Assembly (NCBI GenBank): GCA_000827495.1
Contig: KN817588.1
Coordinates: forward strand, 149,677 to 213,676
Length of the DNA: 64,000 bases
Reading direction: 5' to 3'
DNA from: Hypholoma sublateritium FD-334 SS-4
Lineage: Eukaryota; Basidiomycota; Agaricomycetes; Agaricales; Strophariaceae
Positions 56,401 through 64,000 of this stretch are shown piece by piece. A program made the translations under genes and the position numbers. Below the pieces are notes generated by a model that saw only the letters and a program-made list of their open reading frames with translations, searched no databases and was not told the DNA's origin. Position 1 is the first letter of the stretch; each line of letters opens with the position of its first letter.

Positions 56401-57406
56401 GCAGGGTTATGAAGCCTGCCCCTCATGCGTCTCTGTCCACGGGCCAGTATTCATGTACGAGTATAAAAGTTACAAATTTCGCTGGGTTGGCTAGTGAAAA
56501 CTTCAACGACAGACGGCTTTCCGGCCGTTTATATCCGCAATCTTAAAGTTGTCTCTTGGATTGATTATTCGCTCGTACCATATTATCGTGATGGTCACCC
56601 ACTATACGCAATAATTATTACACCCCGCCGACAATACTTACATAGGGCCGCGCAGTAAATCGCTTGATAGGTTGCGCGCCTTTCTTTTTGTGTGGTACAT
56701 TGTAGCTTCTGGTAGTAATTCTATCGACCAAAAAGGGCGACGGATATTCAATCTCTTTGTTCGAGGAAGGCGCGCACTGTTTCAACACGTCCAGGGTCTG
56801 AGAGTAGGAAATCTATCGCATAACCCATACGCCGCGCTAGGAGCGTGGTACATCTTGATGCAAATACAGAGCGGCAGCGAGAGACTAGAGGGTCGAAGAA
56901 GCCAATCTCTGACCAACTGTGGATATCGCCACTTGGGGAGATACAGCTCTATATCTTCGTAGGTGCGGGTGATGCCCGTGACTTTGAAAGGTGTTACCGT
57001 GAGGTAGTGAGGACGCTTATGCAGAAAAGCACACGAGAAACGCATCGACGCACCGGCATTAGCGCCCGATATAGACGTCGGCCGGCCGTCAATCTGGATT
57101 AGGCGCAGAACAATCTACGCAGGGAATCAATAATAAAGCGGCGACGCAACGCGAGAGACACTCCCGGGGTTATGAGAACAATGGCAAGGAACATGTAGGA
57201 TGCATATTCGGAGCACAGTAATAGTAACTCACGATGATTCGGGCAAAAATGAGCCGTGTGACTCATGCAGATTTTGCATAAATAGTCCCTCCTTCCCCAG
57301 TGCTCCGTGCCACTCACAAGTCTTGATCCAAGTATTCGTTCAACACTTTTTGTTCTATTTCTCCAGGTCCCAGGCCGGAGGAGCATACATTCCACTATCT
57401 TGTTTG
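53492..57406. other. Intergenic region with MITE-like element and CT-rich stretch
   Basis: It contains the 54029-54737 element and, from about 55050 to 56350, a plus strand rich in C and T whose frames (up to 197 codons at 55901-56494) are Ser/Leu/Cys/Arg-rich without a signature. This CT-rich stretch could belong to an upstream regulatory region, but no gene start follows closely. Confidence 0.45.
54029..54737. mobile_element. 709-bp MITE-like element with perfect inverted ends and TA flanks
   Basis: The ends TATGCCCTTGAGTACAAAG (54029-54047) and its exact inverse (54719-54737) match over 19 bp. If the outer TA is a target duplication, the inverted repeat is 17 bp, as in Tc1/mariner-type elements. 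Subterminal CAGTGG/CCACTG and TCATTGATGG/TCAATGATGA motifs recur on both sides. The interior is AT-rich, has one N (54375) and no transposase-like frame, so it would depend on an enzyme supplied from elsewhere. Confidence 0.7.
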
Positions 57407-58300
57407 ATGGATTCCAGTGGAAGTAGCAATGCGGATTCTCGCGGACACATACCACCCAAGCCTTCCGATACTCGACCTCGAATCCAGGGCCCAATAGCGT
57501 CTTCAGCATCATACTTTGCGCATTCTATTCCTGTGAATCAACCTCCATCTGTATCAGCATTTCTATTCCTACCGGGACCGTACGATCGACGAGGATATTA
57601 TATCCCCCCAACAACTGCCGTCCGCACAACTAATGCTACGCAGTACACTAAGCAGGGGCCGTACACTGCTCAAGGACTGGATCTACACGGACGAGAAGCC
57701 TCCTCGATTCATGTTGCTGCACCTCAGATCAAGCTTTCTGGAGTTACAGTTCCCCACAGCTTGAACCATCCGACTAGCGGACTTCGACCTGATTTAAGCC
57801 CATTGGCGGTTCGTCCAAATTCTGATTTTGTTGTCGTCTATCTATCCGTCGTGGGGCCGCCGCTTTTTTTCAAAAAACAAGATAAACGCGAACAGGAACC
57901 TGGGCGGATCAGCCGCGCTCGGCTATCTGCCGCGTGGCACCGTCCGAGTGTGCGCGCCGTGCTCTGGGCCCACCCTGAGACACGGCGACAGCTGCTTGTG
58001 TCTTTGTTCAAGCCAACGGAGCCAATGTCGTTTGAGGAGGCCAACAGAACTATGTTAAATGATATGTGCTTGCCCCTTCGGCTGGAATTAACGCAGGAAG
58101 AGTTCTGGAAAGGCTTGCGTCTTCTTTATCCATCTGAAGCAGGCAGCACATACCATATCTCGGAGTGGGCCATAGCGTGTCCGAAGTGCGGCAAAGAGGT
58201 CATAGGATACGCCAGTGATGCACTCTGGAGCGAGCATTATTTAAATCACCGTAAGAATATGTGCGGAGGAACGTCGTATGCCAGCGACATACATCCATAG
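57407..58300 (+). CDS. Hypothetical protein with Cys/His-rich C-terminus
   Basis: I do not recognise this 297-residue protein. Starting at MDSSGSSNADSRGH, the first 150 residues are Pro/Ser/Thr/Tyr-rich and probably disordered. A more ordered region follows (DFVVVYLSVVGPPLFF, then RARLSAAWHRPSVRAVLWAHPETRRQLLVSLF, about residues 180-225). The end has an acidic helical stretch (LELTQEEFWKGLRLLYP) and CPKCGKEVIGY ... HYLNHRKNMC, spaced like a single zinc-binding C2H2/C2HC finger. The frame is open upstream to 57200, but those residues resemble translated leader. The finger suggests nucleic-acid or protein binding; that is inference. It may be a lineage-restricted orphan. Confidence 0.55.
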   Translation: MDSSGSSNADSRGHIPPKPSDTRPRIQGPIASSASYFAHSIPVNQPPSVSAFLFLPGPYDRRGYYIPPTTAVRTTNATQYTKQGPYTAQGLDLHGREASSIHVAAPQIKLSGVTVPHSLNHPTSGLRPDLSPLAVRPNSDFVVVYLSVVGPPLFFKKQDKREQEPGRISRARLSAAWHRPSVRAVLWAHPETRRQLLVSLFKPTEPMSFEEANRTMLNDMCLPLRLELTQEEFWKGLRLLYPSEAGSTYHISEWAIACPKCGKEVIGYASDALWSEHYLNHRKNMCGGTSYASDIHP

Positions 58301-59539
58301 TATTCTTAAATTTGGAAAATCTTTGCATATCGAATTGAAGGCTTAAATATAACTTTCTCTGAGATTATCCCTTGTGGACGTTGGATCTCATCCCACATGG
58401 TCAGAAACGTCTGATTGGTAAAATGTAGTATTGTCACTAACCTGTGACTTGTCATTCCGTCGGAAGCAATCTACAGTCAATCGATGCCTCTCCATCGATG
58501 TCCTCTTATCTTTGTCTCTTACTTTCAACTTCCCCTTGTACAATACCCCATGCACTACTGCTTATGTGCCACACCCGCGGTGTCTCCCTCCAAAAAGCTA
58601 GAACAGTACAGCCTAAGTGCGATCTTTACGTTACAGTTAGCGATGATTTCCGTACTTTCACAGTTCTTTCAACACCAAATCCTCCACTGGAACGGCAGGC
58701 GGCGAAATATATAAAGGAGCATATGGCGTGCTCCATCTGACCCATGCTACCCAGTTTCTTCCCAATCCTGCTTTGACCGAATGAGCAAGTCGTTCAGCGA
58801 GGCGGAGACCACGCATCATTACCTTCGGTACTTCCCAGTTTGTTGTGTTTTACGCACCGCAGTGGACGTGTCGAATTTTCAATGATTGTGTTCAGTCCCC
58901 TCCTCGCGGATGCGCGCCGTCGCACTTTTTTTTTACCCAAAACCTGCGTCGTCGATCTATATTATGATGTACTCTCATCCAGCGTCAAGCACCACATCAC
59001 TGATTTGCTTCCCTATACCCTCCACAAGGCAGGTGTTCAGTGACGCGATTATGAACAACCAATATCAATTAATACACGTTTTGTTACTATATTACGGACA
59101 TGTGCTGGTCCAGGTGCCGGACTGCGCCCAACACCTGGATGCTGAGTATTCCCTTCTACAGACCACTGACCTATGTTAGTGTGGGTGGGAAGACGACAGT
59201 AGAAGGTAACGGCCCGATCAGCCGTGCGGTCCGCGCAGCCGCGTGAGAATGTACGCGCCGGTGAAATTAAAAGCTCGAAAAAGGATCGTCAGTTTCTTTA
59301 TCCAGGCGCACTTCATAGTGTCAGGATAGACGACGATGTTACACGCCGACGCGGCGCCCCACCCGTCTGCAACCGCCGTGAGGTACGCGCCGCCCCCGAT
59401 CTGCTGCGCATTCTGCGGGACGAAGGTTAGCGCACTGTGTGTTCTGGTACAGTGAAAAATTCCGTCAGCGTAGGATATATGTCCCGTATAACTGTGGCCT
59501 CAAATGTTTTTCAAAGGATTTAGAAAAGAGTAGCCGTAT
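58301..59539. other. Intergenic region, no gene recognised
   Basis: Frames of 60-98 codons (58444-58740, 58886-59179 and others) lack a signature. No repeat is obvious. Confidence 0.4.
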
Positions 59540-59563
59540 ATGTGTTCTCTATCTATATTAGTT

Positions 59564-59585
59564 TGGTTATGGGGCCCCATAACCA
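59564..59585. repeat. Perfect 22-bp palindrome
   Basis: TGGTTATGGGG is followed directly by its exact inverse, with no spacer. It lies at the border where the AT-rich repeat DNA begins. Confidence 0.85.
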
Positions 59586-62563
59586 TGCACCCCGTTGAGC
59601 GCTCCACAACCCCTGCTCGGATTCTTCCAAAATTGGGCAGAGGGCATGGTACACTTGTAAAAAGGTTGCGCCACCAAAAAAATCGGGAGCGCACCTTCTC
59701 CTCCTCCCCCTACACCTGTTTTGGTTGTATAACGGAAAGCGCTAGCCGCGAAGCAATGCTAAAAATAGGAAAAATAATTTTTAAATTAGCACTTTTTAAA
59801 ACCTATCTGGTCNACCAAAAATCGTGGAAATGNGATTTGAATTGNTGGAGTTACGGCAGTTGCAACATAGTGAATATAGTGAGGCAAACAAATATTGCCT
59901 TGTAGTCATATGTTATGGTTAGGGCGTGGGAAGGGCGCATGCACATTCAGGTAGGCAGAGTATTTCTGAATGTTTTCCAGAAAAAATCGGGGGAATCGGT
60001 GCAGCGGTTGATGAGCGCTTTACATATTGGTGTTAGGTACGAGGAGGAGAACATCTATTGTGGCACNTGTTATGCCACAGTCAGTGTTGGTCAGTTGAAG
60101 AGGAATAATTAGAAGATTNATCTTTATATCAAAGCGATACAAAATTGACAGTCACAGAAATTCAATTCATATTAGNGTACTGTGTGGTCATATTTGGATA
60201 CATCACAAAGTATGATTAANATCTCACTTGCAGGGTACTCAGCTGTGATATGCAAGTTCAATATTTATGATGTATCAGAAATATATAAATGTAGCCTTTG
60301 ATCAAAGTCTAGCATTAGCATGAAGGTTGCNATTTCTTTTCAAACTAGTAGACACATTAATATTTAAACTGTTTTGATGGTAAACAACTTTTTATTAAAC
60401 TAGCTAGCATTGATATTCAAGTTTAGATATTGATCAAAGTCAAGAATTAAAAGTGTCTTGGTGGTGATTATCTTTATATCCGTAGCGACCGCTACATTAA
60501 CTCTGCATTCCACTAATGCCCAACACAGCCCGCGTGGCCTTTGTTCCATGCGGCCTGGGTTAGATTAGCTCTCGCTCGGTTTTCATGTTATTTCTGCATG
60601 CATACTTGCGTAATACGTTCCATCCACACCGACGCGCCGTGCTGTCTAATGCGATGTCAGTGCCGGTGGCGCGCTGGGCGTGTATCCAGAGCGCGGGCAA
60701 TGTGTCTGTCGTCCGAGATGCCACTGCGCGTCGCATGACACAGGCTGCGGACGTACCTTGAAGAACGACATGGTCGTCAACATACCTCACCAGAACCTGC
60801 AAACCAAAGAGCTCGTCAGCGAGCACAGTGAATCCCAGGCGACGTACTTGACTCGAGTATCTGGAGGAGCTGGAAAGCAGGAGGCTCTGTGCAGAGAACT
60901 GGCAGGAAAGGAGGGATGGGACTCATGGGAGAATGTCAAATGGTGAGCACCCACCCTCCTCTTTATACGGGTGCAGGGCTTACCCTTCCCATGCTAGATG
61001 CTCGGCTGGTGCGCTGCACTAGTAGGTGCTTCCTTGGCTGCGCCCGGGTGCGCCCAGCACCCNGTCCGGGATGTTTTCTCTAGCTGAGTGGCACGAATTT
61101 CGTGCGCGTGCTCTTGATTCCCGTCCACACAGGCACCTGGTACTTGCCCTGTGACTCGGAATGTGTAACACTATACTAATATACATTGATTCGGCACAAA
61201 AATACCCCTGAGTTCCAGTGAACGCGCCCAGCGAGCNAGAACGAGCCGCCAACATCGCTCTGCCATCGAACGCATCGCCCCGCCTATACACTACTGCCGC
61301 GACCATTTCACGGCCAGAGCGACTCCACGGTGCTATTACGAACACTGTTCGTTCATCTGCTAGCTCCAAACAACCCGGAAACCTTGTATTAGCGTGGAAT
61401 GCACACCATGGGTGTCATTCGACGCCAAGGGGGTCTGAAAACACTAATTTCTACCTGAGGTCGAGAAAACAATTAAGGACCTGGCNGGCGACCCACCCTC
61501 CATCGTGACTATTACATAATGATCAATTCTTCCCAATATAGTAGATACAATCAATTTGTAATCACGCGGGCCGCGCCTGCTTCCCCGCACCTCCCTGCAT
61601 GCCCAGGACCAACCCAGGACCATCCAAAATACATGTTTCACAGGTTCATCCCTCCGGCACGATCTCCAAACCAGCACATTTGATATGGCACTGTTTTAAG
61701 TTAATATTATATCCAAAAAAAAATTAAACAACCATGCGCACCCATTTTGTAACGCAAGCCGTGTCTTTGCACTGAACAGTTCCACCACAGTCAGGGTGTA
61801 GCTCTGCATTTCTGTCGCAAGCACAAAGTATACAGTAAAAATTCCATGTAATTGATTCAATTTCAGGGACAAAATACTAACTACAAATACTTGGGTACAT
61901 GGTAAGTACCATTTAGGTGCTCTTGAAATACTCTCAATGGGACAACGATGGGATGTGCATCCAATGTGCAATGCGCGTCTGATATTTGAAGCATGACACA
62001 GATCACATGACCCTCCTATATCAAGCTGGGCAACATTTAGTGGTCCCTTGGGCCGTTTATAGGCTATGTACTGGTATTAGAGACCCCAAACATAGTTTAC
62101 AATCATGAGGAGAACCCAAATGACCATTAAAATGAGCCAAAATAGGCATATTTTACAAAATATTAAGTGCATATCAGAAAAAAATTAGCGGCCTGACAGC
62201 CGACCCACCCTCCCAACCCCATGCCCGGGATTGTAATCCCGGTACCCCCTTGTTCGACGCACTCTGCCGTGCCCATCGAGTCCTCCGTGGTACACTGCAT
62301 CCGCTGCCACGCGCTAGACTCCGACTTCCCTCGGCTACACTAGTCTGGCTCGGAGCCTAACTACTTATTTCCAGCATTCTATTTCGCCTGGCATTGCAGA
62401 ATCGAAAGAGGAGGTGATGTGGGTGCATGTAGAAGTCAGGTACGTATGTGTAAAGATCGCGATCGCACCAGCAGCAAGCGCAAGCAAGACCCGCAGCGCG
62501 GGAAAGTCGGCTAAGGCTCCGGCCGAGCCGGAGGCTTGAATAACAGTCTTTATTGTCTCCCGG

Positions 62564-62585
62564 AGGCCTTCGTGCTCGAAGGCCT
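62564..62585. repeat. Hairpin, 9-bp perfect stem with TGCT loop
   Basis: AGGCCTTCG and CGAAGGCCT flank TGCT. Another small stem (CTCCGG/CCGGAG, loop CCGAG) lies about 50 bp upstream. No T-run follows, and it may be part of a transposon end. Confidence 0.7.
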
Positions 62586-64000
62586 AAGAGACGTTATGTT
62601 TATGTATTTGTATTTACTTGTAGCTGCAGTATTTAACGTTCGATGTAGGCATTCTGTAGTTAGTTTTTGCCTTTGAACAGAGTGTAGGTTGGCCAGTTCT
62701 TACCCGTCCGACGCTCAGCGAAGATTCTATCCATGTGAAATCTCTGATTACCACAGTATGTTCTTCATCTACAAATCTCAATCTCCTCCCAGAGCTAATT
62801 CTTTGACCGTCTATTCCGAATATAGGACATCTATCATAATTGTTCTTTGCATCCCAGAGGCAGGAACGAAACCATTAGTGGGTGTATTTCTATTATCTGG
62901 TATGTAAAAGCGTACGGCAGCACTATACTGACTGCCCCATCTCTTTGCAGACCCATTTCTGAGTGTGGGTAGTACTGTAGTGATGTGTATCTTGTAATCA
63001 TGTATTATAGATATGTAAATCAATGGAATGCATTATTGAATGAGATACATGAATCATATTTGTGTTGTTGTCTATTGTTTAAATTACATCAAACAGGCTA
63101 TAACACCCACCTACTGTACATCTCCACGAGACTATGTATCTCATCTGAACAGTATGTATTAGCGTGCAGGCAGGCGTGCGAGCGGCGGATCGCAGATACA
63201 GTTATTCACCGGCCAGTGACTGGCCATCACCGAGTGACCGGTTTTCCCTCCTATACACTCAAATCTTGATGAATCTCTTTGATTCTTTTTGTAGAATCTT
63301 TGTTTTAGGCAGTAGAGTACATATAAACACCATAAAAGTTGCAGAATTCTGTCATTGTACCTCAAAAGCTTTTTTATTAGCCAAAAAAACACGAAATTTA
63401 ACTAGTAAAATATTTGCATGCTCAATATCACCATCTAGAAGTTCGAAAACATAGTAATTTGCATGCATAAAAGTACACTATTGATCAGATATGTTATATC
63501 TACATTTATGTAACTTTAATCCCTCAGATTTCAAAGTGTTTCTTCCTCACTGTGCTCTATCCTTGATAGATAAGATATAATCAATTAGTGCAAAGTCCTC
63601 ACACAGTCTATATGTCATTCATTGACTGAAATTTGAGACAACAGTGTTTATTTGGTGTATAGATAACTAAGAACTATTCACCCATTCAAAAATCAGGCAA
63701 GGTATAGCCAATATCAATGAATTATCAACAAGTAGAAGTTGAATAAAAGCACAAAAAGTGGCTCAAGTACAGTCTTTCAGCTGAGCATTAAATATAGCAA
63801 TAATCAAGTCTTATTTTATTAAAAAAAGTATGCAGGTATACTTATAGGAGTATACCAATGCTCCTGCGAAAGTGAATTGGGTGGGCAAGGACGACAAGGC
63901 GTTGAATTGTGGCACCGATCACTGGCCGGTGATGGCCGGCTTTGGCTTGGAGCTGTACTTGCCACATTGGCAGCATTCTTATGGAATACACAGTGGAGTA

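Larger units (their letters stand above)
59540..64000. other. AT-rich repeat-like DNA with ambiguous bases
   Basis: From about 59540 the sequence becomes AT-rich and many single N's appear (59813, 59833, 59845, 60067, 60119, 60176, 60220, 60331, 61063 and others). A related phrase, GATCAAAGTC, recurs at 60299 and 60433, and GGCGACCCACCCTCC-like sequence at 61488 and 62198. Hairpins occur at 59564-59585 and 62564-62585, and CACCGGCCAGTGACTGGCC near 63208 resembles CACTGGCCGGTGATGGCC near 63924. I recognise no protein domain, so this is most likely decayed transposon DNA of unknown class. Confidence 0.45.

Noticed and set aside
55901..56494. Plus frame of 197 codons as a secreted or membrane protein
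   Set aside because: Hydrophobic residues come from the CT-rich strand bias (Leu, Ser, Phe, Pro codons); there is no conserved motif or clear start.
1..64000. CRISPR arrays, bacterial operons, rRNA genes
   Set aside because: No regularly spaced identical short repeats with unique spacers and no rRNA-like blocks were seen; the gene structure is fungal with spliceosomal introns.

Overview
The window looks like nuclear DNA of a mushroom-forming basidiomycete (Agaricomycetes). The support is short introns (about 50-75 nt, many with a CTAAC/CTGAC branch site), protein families largely confined to this group (DUF6699 small proteins, a DUF6533 membrane protein, an Agaricomycete-type NACHT protein with the upstream 'GGSF' signature), and a large basidiomycete-type G-alpha. 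Single N calls inside repeats suggest a draft assembly. All identifications were made by reading sequence; no database search was run.

Layout. 1-2.5 kb: no recognisable gene. 2.5-18.4 kb: six DUF6699 paralogues, four on the minus strand (2500, 5054, 7417, 9290), then two on the plus strand (14332, 17709). The last two lie in a direct segmental duplication (about 11.9-15.5 and 16.2-18.9 kb). A 796-bp terminal-inverted-repeat element sits in the first copy only and ends at the expected TATA position of its DUF6699 gene. 18.9-32.8 kb: a gene-poor, repeat-rich stretch with three roughly 650-bp tandem units, a cluster of GATCATGATC palindromes, dispersed GC-rich repeats, an 867-bp inverted-repeat element, one plausible small gene (28726), a pyrimidine-rich tract and a degenerate array of GC-rich units.

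32.9-49.6 kb is the conserved gene island. It holds autophagy protease ATG4 (minus, 5 exons, one GC-AG intron); a DUF6533 seven-helix-like membrane protein (minus, many exons); a 593-residue G-alpha subunit (minus, 11 exons including 21-nt and 6-nt micro-exons, with Ser at the catalytic Gln position); a short NACHT-type NTPase with a broken P-loop (minus); and a 1133-residue RING-between-RING E3 ligase of RNF216/TRIAD3 type (plus, 7 exons, with three CUE-like segments).

49.6-64 kb holds an F-box-like protein (51935), a 709-bp TA-flanked MITE-like element (54029-54737), an orphan with a Cys/His-rich tail (57407) and, from about 59.5 kb, AT-rich, N-containing repeat DNA with no intact gene. No shared pathway links the genes. 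ATG4 and the RBR ligase act in protein turnover, and G-alpha and the DUF6533 protein are membrane or signalling proteins.
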